A stretch of DNA of 64,000 bases. It comes from Rhodospirillaceae bacterium. Its GTDB lineage: Bacteria > Pseudomonadota > Alphaproteobacteria > DSM-16000 > Inquilinaceae. This document shows positions 1-7,084 of the stretch, piece by piece (positions within the stretch are counted from its first letter, which is position 1; each line of letters opens with the position of its first letter). Location: assembly GCA_020638575.1 (NCBI GenBank), contig JACKIH010000003.1:849501-913500 (forward strand), written 5' to 3'. Under the pieces are notes generated by a model. It was not told the DNA's origin and searched no databases. It was given only the letters and a program-made list of their open reading frames with translations. A program made the position numbers and the translations under genes.

Positions 1-3
1 GGC

Positions 4-558
4 GTGTCGGCCGGCGCGCCGGTGTTCACGGCCGCCCCCGTCGCCGCCTTTGCCGGGGTGTGGTTTGCCTGGTTCACCGGCGAACGCCTGGTGTCGCGCG
101 GCGGCATGCCGGTCGCCATGGCGCGCGCCTCGGTCATCGTCGGTGTCGCCTTCGCACTTGCCGCCGCTGCGGTGCCCGCGGTGATGCTGGGCGGAGCCGT
201 CGCGGCCCTCAGCCCGCAGCCGCCCGCCACGGTGTGGCCGACGGTGGCGCTGGGGCTGCTGGCCGGGCTGGCGCTGGGCGCCGGCGTGGTCGGCTGGATG
301 AGTGCCCGCACCGTGCAGCGCCTGGCGGGCGAGGCCGGAGCCTCCGGTGCTGCCATCGCCGGGGCCGCCGGCCTGGTCGCGGTGGCCGCCGGGCCGGTGT
401 TCGGCGCGCTCACCGGGGGCTCGCTGGCCGTGGTCCTGGCGCTGGTGCTCGGCCGCGCCACGCGGACCGGCCGTGCCCTGGCGGTGCTGGGGGGCCAGGT
501 GGTGGTGCTGGGCGCGGCTGCCGGCCTTGGCTTCGGGCTTGTCGAGATGGGCGGCTGA
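4..558 (+). CDS. Hydrophobic Ala/Gly-rich membrane protein, possibly 5'-truncated by the window edge
   Basis: I do not recognise this protein. From the GTG at position 4 it is 184 residues long and is dominated by Ala, Val, Gly and Leu. It has about five hydrophobic stretches long enough to cross the membrane (near residues 9-25, 45-70, 78-98, 115-145 and 155-180) and short Arg-containing loops, so an inner-membrane protein is likely. The frame is open to the left edge, so the true start may lie outside the window. It ends 16 bases before the convergent exported protein that follows. No catalytic motif is visible. Confidence 0.55.
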   Translation: MSAGAPVFTAAPVAAFAGVWFAWFTGERLVSRGGMPVAMARASVIVGVAFALAAAAVPAVMLGGAVAALSPQPPATVWPTVALGLLAGLALGAGVVGWMSARTVQRLAGEAGASGAAIAGAAGLVAVAAGPVFGALTGGSLAVVLALVLGRATRTGRALAVLGGQVVVLGAAAGLGFGLVEMGG

Positions 559-574
559 GCAGGCGGTCGCAGCC

Positions 575-1747
575 TCAGTATTCGTAGTTTCCGCACTCGA
601 AGCTCAGCAGCAGGCCCACCAGGCCCGCCCAGCCTTGGCCGGCATAGGCGCTGGTGTATGGCCCCGTTTCCGACCACGGATCGGCCTGGTAGCGCGCCGC
701 TGCGGCTTGCACCAGATCGGGGAAGCGCTGCCGCCAGTCATCGCCGGGAAACTCCGGGTCGCCGGGCAGGATGTGCATGCCTTCGATCACGCGGGCGATC
801 ATGGTGACCCGCTGCGCCCATGCCACCTGATCCTCGGTTCCCCGCCCCTGGTAGTCGAACGCGTCCAGCGCGAAGTCCAGGCCCACCCGGTCGATCTCGT
901 CGGCCAGCCAGGCGTTGAGGGCGGCACGGGCCGCCAAGCCCGCGTCGAGAAAGCGCTTCAGCGCGGCGCCGTAGCCGTGCGCGTGCAGAACCTCCAGGCC
1001 GGGCGCACCGGCCGCCGCGGCCTCCAGCTCGGCAACCGCGTCCGGGTCGAAGGTGTAAATCCGGCCGTTCAGATAGTCTTCCGCCAGGGGGCCGAAGCAG
1101 TCCCGCGTCCGCCCGACCGAGAGTTCCGTGGCATAGGCCAGATAGCCGGCCAGGGGCAGCACCCGGGGGTCGCGGCGCAGATAGCTGTGGAGCTGGCCGT
1201 CCACCATCAGCGAGAAGCCCTCGCCGAGATCTGTGGCGCCGCCGCCGATGCGTACCACGCCGTCGCCCACCGGGCCGCTGCGGAACGGGCTGACATGGGG
1301 ATCGCCGCCGCGCCCGGCGCGCAACCCGTCTGCGGCCGATGACGCCAGCTCGTCGGCGGTCCAGGACAGCCGGCCCGGCTCCACCACCACCGTCCCCGTC
1401 ATCACCACGCGGCGCAGGTCGGCGAAATCGAGCGTGCCCAGATCCATCGGGGCATACCCCTCCCTGAGGTCGTGGCTGGTGTCGCCGATGACGCGCAGCA
1501 TGTCGACCGCAGAGGTTCCCATGTGCTGGAAGCCGACCTCGATGGTGCCGCGCCCGTCCGGCCCGATGACCACGTCCACGTATTCGTGGGTCGGCACGAT
1601 CAGACCTTCCTCCATGGCCCGGAAGTCGTCCACGGAGACGTAGTGCGCGACCTCCTGGGCGCGGGCGGAGACGGCAATGGCCATGGCAGCGGCCAGGACG
1701 GCGGCCAGGACAACGGCGAGACCGGGCGGCCGGCGAGGTCCCATCAT
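575..1747 (-). CDS. Unknown exported protein with signal peptide
   Basis: This is a protein of about 390 residues that I cannot assign to a family. It starts with an Arg-Arg-Pro basic segment, an Ala/Val-rich hydrophobic core and a SARAQE-type cleavage region near residue 30, so it should be exported to the periplasm. I chose the ATG at 1747 because a GGGGAG ribosome-binding site lies just upstream; a longer reading from 1771 lacks one. The mature part is acidic and soluble-looking, and its C-terminal third is rich in Trp, Tyr and Asp. It lies between a convergent membrane protein and a lytic transglycosylase on the same strand, which suggests an envelope role by context only. Confidence 0.6.
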   Translation of the reverse strand: MMGPRRPPGLAVVLAAVLAAAMAIAVSARAQEVAHYVSVDDFRAMEEGLIVPTHEYVDVVIGPDGRGTIEVGFQHMGTSAVDMLRVIGDTSHDLREGYAPMDLGTLDFADLRRVVMTGTVVVEPGRLSWTADELASSAADGLRAGRGGDPHVSPFRSGPVGDGVVRIGGGATDLGEGFSLMVDGQLHSYLRRDPRVLPLAGYLAYATELSVGRTRDCFGPLAEDYLNGRIYTFDPDAVAELEAAAAGAPGLEVLHAHGYGAALKRFLDAGLAARAALNAWLADEIDRVGLDFALDAFDYQGRGTEDQVAWAQRVTMIARVIEGMHILPGDPEFPGDDWRQRFPDLVQAAAARYQADPWSETGPYTSAYAGQGWAGLVGLLLSFECGNYEY

Positions 1748-1835
1748 AAGGCTCTCCCCTCGATCGTACATGGGCTGGTCGGGCGACCCTGGGCGAGGAA
1801 TTGGGCAGGCCCGGGGCCAACCGGCGTGATCGCGA

Positions 1836-2855
1836 CTACGGCTGCTGTTGGTCGCGCGGTCCGTCTTCCGGCGCTTCTGCGAGCGCGGTGGGGATGCCGG
1901 GGAAGTGGGCGGCCGACCAGCGGTAGAAGTCGGCCAGCGTGGTCTCCTCGGTATAGGCGGCGGCGTTCTGTTCGATCACCGCATCGGCCAGATTGGGCAT
2001 GATCTGGCGCAGCACGTCGCGGATCGGCTGGTCGGGGGTGTCCGTCAGGTGCTCGGCCACATAGCGGGCCATCTCCGGCCCCGCGAAATGGGCGAGGTAG
2101 AGGATGCCGGGATCGGACGAGCCGGTCAGCTCGATGTTGTAGAGCACCAGCATGGCGCCCAGCACGGCGTTCATCCGCGGATTGTTGCGCGGATCGTCCT
2201 CGGTCCCGCGGTTCTCCGATGTCACGGGCTGGTAATTCAGCCCGGCATCGGCGATCTGCTGGCCGTAGACCTGGCCCATCTCGTTCCACGTCGCCGGCAT
2301 GAACTGGAAGAGCCCGCGCGCACCGCTGAGCGTATTGGCGATGAAGGGATCGAAGCCGCTTTCCTGGGATGCCACGGCGGCCAGGAAGTCCGGGTTGAGG
2401 CCGAACTGGGTGGCCACGGTGCGCACGAGCTGCTCTGAGTTTTCCGCCAGCATCAGCCAGGCGTCCTCGTACTGCTCGCGCAACAGCGCGATGGCGGACT
2501 CCTGGGCGGCGCGCAGGGTCTCGATTTCCTGGCGGTGGGCGCGGCGCAGCAGCCCAAGGGTCGCCTCGTGCACCTGCTCGCGGTAGAGGAATTCGCGCTC
2601 CACCAGCTCGAACGCGCGGCCCCGCAAGTGTTCGGCCGAGCCGCGGTGCCAGGGGCCGAGCTGCGTCCACGCCGCCACGATCACTGCCGCCCCCAGCGCG
2701 ACACCGGCCGCCAGCACCGGCGCATCGCCGGGGCCGATGCCGCGGGCGGCCCGCCGGCCGCCCACGCGCACCGCCTGGGCAGGCAGCATGGCACCCAGCG
2801 TCATCACCAGGGTGATCAGCGCCAGCGCCGTCAGCAGTACCGCGGGGTCCGTCAT
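1836..2855 (-). CDS. Membrane-anchored SLT-domain lytic transglycosylase
   Basis: The C-terminal half (about residues 140-300) is a soluble lytic transglycosylase fold that cleaves peptidoglycan glycan strands. The catalytic Glu is E165 in the ASQESGF motif, followed by the family's GLFQFMPATW block. The N-terminus has two hydrophobic segments (about residues 5-26 and 46-65), then a Glu/Arg-rich, probably coiled-coil stretch (about 75-140), so the enzyme is tethered to the inner membrane and faces the periplasm. I use the ATG at 2855; an in-frame TTG at 2876 would add seven residues. It is divergent from the TssM-like gene at 2931 with only 75 bases between them, so the two probably share a control region. 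Confidence 0.85.
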   Translation of the reverse strand: MTDPAVLLTALALITLVMTLGAMLPAQAVRVGGRRAARGIGPGDAPVLAAGVALGAAVIVAAWTQLGPWHRGSAEHLRGRAFELVEREFLYREQVHEATLGLLRRAHRQEIETLRAAQESAIALLREQYEDAWLMLAENSEQLVRTVATQFGLNPDFLAAVASQESGFDPFIANTLSGARGLFQFMPATWNEMGQVYGQQIADAGLNYQPVTSENRGTEDDPRNNPRMNAVLGAMLVLYNIELTGSSDPGILYLAHFAGPEMARYVAEHLTDTPDQPIRDVLRQIMPNLADAVIEQNAAAYTEETTLADFYRWSAAHFPGIPTALAEAPEDGPRDQQQP

Positions 2856-2930
2856 CGCCGTTCGATCCGTAGGCAAACCGGTGCGAGAAGGGCTAGTCTA
2901 GCGTACCCTCCGCCGGGGAGCGACCGTCCC

Positions 2931-3779
2931 ATGCCCACCGACACGGCGTCCGCCGACGTTCTTCTCACCTCCGAAGCCGTGCCGCCGGCCCGCAGCGCCG
3001 GCGTGGTGCTGAGTATCGGCGACGGTAGCGACCTGACACCGCTGCTGGCGCATCTGTTCGAACCGGTGGGGACCACCGCCCTAAGCCAGGATCCGCTGCG
3101 CTGGTGGCAGGCCGCCGATCTCGACTGGGTGGAGGCCGCTCCCGGCCTGCTCTGCCACCCCGGCGACCGGGTGGCCTGGCAACGCCTGACCGATGCGCTC
3201 GACCGGCTGCACGCGCGGCGGCCGGCGCGGCCCATCGACGGCATGGTTCTGCATATCGACCCCGCGCAGACCCGCAGCGATGCCGATGCCACGCGGCTGG
3301 CGCTGCGCGCCCGCGCCGTGCTGGACGCCATCAAGCAGCAGGTGGGCTGGCGGGTGCCGCTGTTCGTGCTGCTGGTGACCGGCCGCGGCACCGTCGACAT
3401 GGCGACCCTGCTGCGCCTGCTGCCCGACGAGATGCGCGGCCAGCCCATCGGCCATCGCTGCGAGGTGGACAAGGATCCGAAGGGGCTGTTCGAGGCCACC
3501 GCGTCCGCCCTGGAGACGCTGGGCCGCCGGCTGGCACCGCTGGCGGCATTGGCGCCGCGCGACCGGGCGGAAGCGGCCTGGCGGGCGATCCCCCTGGCAC
3601 GTGCCGCGCTGGGCACCGGCACCGCCGTGGCGCGCAGCCTGCTCGGCCCCAGCGACGGTACCGAGCCGGCACGACTGGCCGGCGTCTACGTGGTGCCGGC
3701 CGGCCCGCCCGATACCTACGGGCTGGACACGGTCGCGCGCATCATCCCGGCCGACCTGGGCCACGTGGTGCGGGCGTAG
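2931..3779 (+). CDS. Stand-alone TssM/IcmF N-terminal-domain-like protein with degenerate P-loop
   Basis: This soluble protein of 282 residues reads like the cytoplasmic NTPase-like domain of the type VI secretion subunit TssM (IcmF), without its membrane segments or periplasmic part. The resemblance runs in order. Near residue 28, IGDGSDLTPLL stands where TssM has its GxxGxGKT P-loop. A WW...DW...APGLL stretch occupies the WWF-DEAVLID position. RPIDGMVLHI matches RPINGVILT, and RVPLFVLLVTGRG matches the PVYVLxTKxD block. A LPDEMRGQPIGH segment and a terminal RLAGVYVVPAG match the LRGVYFTSG block. The Lys of the P-loop and the Asp of TKxD are both missing, so nucleotide binding is doubtful. 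No other secretion genes are nearby. The family call is from remembered motifs, not a search. Confidence 0.6.
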   Translation: MPTDTASADVLLTSEAVPPARSAGVVLSIGDGSDLTPLLAHLFEPVGTTALSQDPLRWWQAADLDWVEAAPGLLCHPGDRVAWQRLTDALDRLHARRPARPIDGMVLHIDPAQTRSDADATRLALRARAVLDAIKQQVGWRVPLFVLLVTGRGTVDMATLLRLLPDEMRGQPIGHRCEVDKDPKGLFEATASALETLGRRLAPLAALAPRDRAEAAWRAIPLARAALGTGTAVARSLLGPSDGTEPARLAGVYVVPAGPPDTYGLDTVARIIPADLGHVVRA

Positions 3780-3961
3780 GGTCGGCCAGGTCGGTTGCAC
3801 CTCCACCCGCTCCGCCTTGCAATGGTGCCGGGTCGACGCGACATCTGCGAAACGACTTGGCCCGCCCCGCACCCCGCTGCTATGCCACTGCCCGAGACTG
3901 CGGCTGGCGACCGCGCGGGCCGCCGCCTGATCGAAACCGGCTTAAGCCAGCAGGACACGAC

Positions 3962-4603
3962 ATGACCGACCCACGCACCATCATCCGGCTCGACGACGAG
4001 GACGACGACGATCGGCCCGAAGAGGAGCCGAAGGAGGACGAGAAGGCGAAGGACAAGCCGTCGCCACCGATCATGGAGCGCCTGCTGAAGGCGCGCACGG
4101 TGCTGCTGTTCGGCCCAATCAACGACAAGGTGGCGCGCGAGATCTCCGCCCAGCTCCTGGCGCTGGCGGCGGACAACGACAAGCCCATCAAGTTGATCAT
4201 CAACTCGCCGGGCGGGCACGTGGAATCGGGCGATACGATCCACGACATGATCGCCTTCGTGAAGCCCGAGGTGAAGGTGATCGGCACCGGCTGGGTGGCC
4301 AGTGCCGGCGCCCACATCTTCCTGGGTGCCAAGAAGGAAAACCGCTACTGCCTGCCCAACACGCGGTTCCTGCTGCACCAGCCTATGGGCGGGGTGCGCG
4401 GCCCGGCCACCGACATCGACATCGAGGCCAACGAGATCATCAAGATGCGCGAGCGCCTGAACGGTATCATCGCGCGGGAGACCGGCCAGCCCATCGAAGA
4501 TGTGCGCAAGCACACCGACCGGAACTTCTGGATGTCGGCCGAGGAGGCCCAGAAATACGGCGTGGTCACCCACATCGTGTCCACCGCGGCCGAGGTCGAG
4601 TAA
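3962..4603 (+). CDS. ClpP-family (SDH-fold) protease homologue with Asn at the third catalytic position
   Basis: This 213-residue protein has the ClpP/crotonase fold of ATP-dependent Clp protease proteolytic subunits. After a very acidic, Lys-containing tail (about residues 1-35) come IINSPGG, the nucleophile S114 in ASAGA, H139 in LLHQPMGG, and the MSAEEAQKYG block. These sit exactly three residues after E. coli ClpP precursor S111 and H136. The equivalent of D185 is N188, encoded by AAC at 4523-4525 where GAC would give Asp. Activity may therefore be weakened or altered. No clpX or clpA is adjacent, so this is probably the accessory ClpP paralogue many alphaproteobacteria carry, not the main clpP. 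Confidence 0.85.
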   Translation: MTDPRTIIRLDDEDDDDRPEEEPKEDEKAKDKPSPPIMERLLKARTVLLFGPINDKVAREISAQLLALAADNDKPIKLIINSPGGHVESGDTIHDMIAFVKPEVKVIGTGWVASAGAHIFLGAKKENRYCLPNTRFLLHQPMGGVRGPATDIDIEANEIIKMRERLNGIIARETGQPIEDVRKHTDRNFWMSAEEAQKYGVVTHIVSTAAEVE

Positions 4604-4663
4604 GCCTCCTCTCTGCGCCATCGTCATCTTCGCGACGGCGAGGATCTCCTTGATGCCATCGAG

Positions 4664-4683
4664 ACCCCCGCTTGCGCGGGGGT
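4664..4683. repeat. Short perfect palindrome of the REP-like 'CCCCCGC' type, possible terminator
   Basis: ACCCCCGC-TTGC-GCGGGGGT forms a perfect 8-bp stem with a 4-base loop. It lies between the ClpP-like gene and the convergent mltA. The flanks (GAG before, GACG after) match a small dispersed palindrome common in proteobacterial intergenic regions. There is no T-run, so termination is only a possibility. I saw one copy in this window. Confidence 0.6.
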
Positions 4684-4700
4684 GACGCTATGGGGGCCGC

Positions 4701-5953
4701 CTACTGTGCCGACGAGACCTCGGCCGCGGCTACCATGGCCGGCACCAGCACGGTGAACTGGCCGCGCGCCCGCATGCCGCTGGCCAGCACCGCCGCGGCG
4801 TCGCCGAACCCCCAGAACACGTCGCCCGCCACCGCCCCGCGGATCGCTCCGCCGGTGTCCTGCGCCACCATCAGCCGGCGCAGGGTGCCGCCGGGCACCG
4901 TGGGATCGTCGGCAATGTCCAGCCACACCGGCGCGCCGCGTGGCACATGGGCCCAATCCACCGCGAGGCTGCGTTCGGCCGTCAGCGGCACATCGAGATT
5001 GCCGACGATGGCGTCCGGCCCCCGCCGTTCGAAGAACACGTAGCTGGGGTTCTCGTTCATCAGCGCCTGAGCGCGGCCTGGGTTGGCGGCGAGCCAGGCG
5101 CGGATCACGTCCATCGACATGTCGTCCGCCGTCGCCTCCCCCAGTCGATCAGCACCCGGCCCACCGGCACGTAGCCGTGGCCGTTCTGGCCGATGTAACG
5201 CACGCCGATGAGCCCGCCATCGGCCATGTCCACCAGGCCGGAGCCCTGGATTTCCAGGAAGAAGGCGTCCACCGGGTCGTCCACCCAGATCAGCTCCAGG
5301 TCGCGCCCGGAAAGCGCCCCGGCAGCGATTTCCGCGCGCGTCGGCCGCTCCTCCCCCGGCGCCCAGGCGGGCAGGCGGTAGAGCGGTGTGGCGTAGGTGG
5401 CGGACGGCTGCCAGTCGCCCCTCAGCCGCGGCGCGTAGTAGCCGGTGAACAGGCCGTCGCGGCTGCCGTCGGCATGCGCCATGGCGATGGGGCGGAAGCG
5501 CTCTTCGAAGAAGCGGCGGGCGGCGGCTCCGTCGCCGGCAGCGACGCCCTCGGCATCGGCGCAGACACTCCGCCAGTCGGCCACCGTGCCGGTGGACCCG
5601 TCCGGATAGTCGAGCACCAGGTCCACGGGCTGGTCGGCGAACCAGGGGCAGGAGTTGCGGAAGGTGGCCAGGGCCGCGCCGTGGTCGTCGGCCTGCCAGC
5701 CCGCCAGGCTGCGGAAGGCGGGTGCGACCGGGCCGGCGTCGGGCGCTGCCATGCCGGTGGCGGGTGCGGCCGCCAGCGCATCGGGTGGCGCATCGGGTGT
5801 TGCGGCGTCTCTCACGGCCCCCTCCGACTGGGATTGGCAAGCGGCGAGCCCCAGCGCCAGTGCTGCCGCCAGCACGCAGCCGGCCGCTGATCCCTTGCGC
5901 CGCCGCTGCGCCGGGGGCATGGTCCGCGCCACGAGTCTGGGGAGACGATCCAT
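4701..5953 (-). pseudogene. mltA: Membrane-bound lytic murein transglycosylase A, broken by a single -1 frameshift
   Basis: Two reading frames together make a complete MltA lipoprotein. The first part (5953 down to about 5140) has a signal peptide with the lipobox LAAC (Cys39 from the start at 5953; an alternative ATG is at 5920) and the MltA domain, including GYYAPRL and FFLEIQGSG, to VLIDWG. The second part (about 5142 down to 4701) continues in the next frame with EATADDMSMDVIRAWL and a 3D domain containing AQDTGGAIRG. The join is a run of five Cs at 5138-5142, where six would keep the frame open. This could be a real slippage mutation or a homopolymer sequencing error. If intact, it would cleave peptidoglycan from the outer membrane. 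Confidence 0.85.
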
Positions 5954-6254
5954 GGATCTGCGCCTGTGCTTTGAGAACAAGGCGGGAGTGTCGATCGACG
6001 ACACCGGTGCATTCAAGCACTATGCGGGAAACTACCTGGCGGGCTTCGATGTGGAGTGGGCGGGATCCGTCAGCATCCCCCATTTGGAGAAGAAGACCCC
6101 CAACATGGAGCCGCTGTGGCAGGTGCGCATTGAGAACGCCTCGCCGGCCTGCCGCGACTACCTGTGCGAATACCTGACCCGCAACCCCATGTGCGGGTAT
6201 TTCGTGCATGTCTACGAATGCCACCATGGCAAGATCGACGCCAAGATCTTCTAG
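5952..6254 (+). CDS. Conserved-looking 100-aa hypothetical protein, Cys-containing
   Basis: This is a 100-residue soluble protein that I do not recognise. It has no signal peptide or membrane segment, contains five Cys, four of them between about residues 68 and 91, and has many aromatic residues. Composition and a strong ribosome-binding site (GGGGAGA, 6-7 bases before the ATG at 5952) support a real gene. Its ATG lies in a CCATGG box that also provides a possible divergent ATG for mltA at 5953, so the two 5' ends may overlap. Function is unknown. Confidence 0.65.
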   Translation: MDLRLCFENKAGVSIDDTGAFKHYAGNYLAGFDVEWAGSVSIPHLEKKTPNMEPLWQVRIENASPACRDYLCEYLTRNPMCGYFVHVYECHHGKIDAKIF

Positions 6255-6292
6255 GGGCTTGAGGCGCCTGCGGGCGCGTGACCGACGATCCA

Positions 6293-6323
6293 ATGCACCT
6301 GCGGGCATGCGTCGCAGATGCAT
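6293..6323. repeat. Imperfect 11-bp hairpin in the intergenic gap
   Basis: ATGCACCTGCG and CGCAGATGCAT flank a 9-base loop, with one mismatch in 11 pairs. The hairpin follows the 100-aa gene and precedes the 23-aa peptide gene. There is no T-run, so it is not a clear intrinsic terminator; it may protect a transcript end. Confidence 0.35.
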
Positions 6324-6347
6324 GACCAACGAGACGAGGACAGACCC

Positions 6348-6419
6348 ATGGCCGTTGAATGGCTGCTGCTCGCGGTTCCAATCCTGATCTGGATGGCCCT
6401 GGAAACCCGCAAGGGATAG
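6348..6419 (+). CDS. 23-residue single-pass membrane microprotein
   Basis: The frame reads MAVEWLLLAVPILIWMALET then RKG, and a GAGGA ribosome-binding site lies about 7 bases before the ATG at 6348. It is one hydrophobic helix with a short basic C-terminus, typical of bacterial small membrane proteins. It lies 22 bases before cobU on the same strand and could be co-transcribed. I know of no homologue. The ribosome-binding site and helix support translation, but an ORF this short can occur by chance. Confidence 0.5.
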   Translation: MAVEWLLLAVPILIWMALETRKG

Positions 6420-6441
6420 GGCCTGTCGGCCCAGCTACCCC

Positions 6442-6987
6442 GTGACTGACCTGCCCGCCATCGCCGGGGCGCGCTGCGTGCTGGTGCTGGGCGGTGCGCG
6501 CTCCGGCAAGAGTCGGTTCGCCGAAGCCCATGTCCTTGCCGGCGGCGGCCGGCCGATCTATCTGGCCACCGCCACCGTCGGCGACGACGCGGAGATGGCG
6601 GCCCGCATCGCCCACCATCGCGCGCGCCGCGGGGATGCCTGGAGCACGGTGGAAGAGCCGCTGGAGCTGACGGCCACCCTCCACCGCCTGGCCCAACCCG
6701 GCGCCGCGGTGCTGGTGGACTGCCTCACCCTGTGGCTCACCAACGTGATGCTGGCCGGCCGCGACATTCCGGCCGAGACGGCCGCCCTCGCCGCCGCCCT
6801 GCCCGAGCTGCCCGGCCGTGTGGTGCTGGTGGCCAACGAGGTCGGCCTCGGCATCGTGCCGGACAACGCCATGGCGCGGGCATTCCGCGATCTCGCCGGC
6901 CGCCTCAACCAGGCAGTGGCCGCCACCGCAGATGCCGTGGTGTTCCTGGCTGCAGGGCTGCCCCTCGTGCTGAAGGCGTGCCCCTAG
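6442..6987 (+). CDS. cobU: Bifunctional adenosylcobinamide kinase / adenosylcobinamide-phosphate guanylyltransferase
   Basis: CobU (CobP) phosphorylates adenosylcobinamide and then transfers GMP to it in the late nucleotide-loop steps of vitamin B12 synthesis. The Walker A motif GGARSGKS is at residues 17-24, the conserved HHRARR block containing the guanylylation His region is near residue 55, and the VDCLTLWLTN block follows. The 181-residue length is typical. The start is a GTG with no strong ribosome-binding site. No other cobalamin genes are in the window and I see no B12-box riboswitch upstream, so this copy stands apart from the rest of the pathway. Confidence 0.9.
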   Translation: MTDLPAIAGARCVLVLGGARSGKSRFAEAHVLAGGGRPIYLATATVGDDAEMAARIAHHRARRGDAWSTVEEPLELTATLHRLAQPGAAVLVDCLTLWLTNVMLAGRDIPAETAALAAALPELPGRVVLVANEVGLGIVPDNAMARAFRDLAGRLNQAVAATADAVVFLAAGLPLVLKACP

Positions 6988-7084
6988 CCGCCCCTGCCTT
7001 GTTCCGCTGCCCTCGATGCGGCAATCTCGGGGGCCATCCCGCTTCCTATCCGCAAGCGTTTCTGCGCCCGAGGACATGTGCCCG

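Noticed and set aside
4624..4956. Minus-strand ORF across the mltA 3' end with a VTPAQAG peptide
   Set aside because: That peptide is what the REP-like palindrome encodes by chance, and the rest overlaps the real mltA frame.
6255..6441. Cobalamin riboswitch in front of cobU
   Set aside because: No B12 box or matching fold is visible, and a small ORF and a hairpin occupy the gap.
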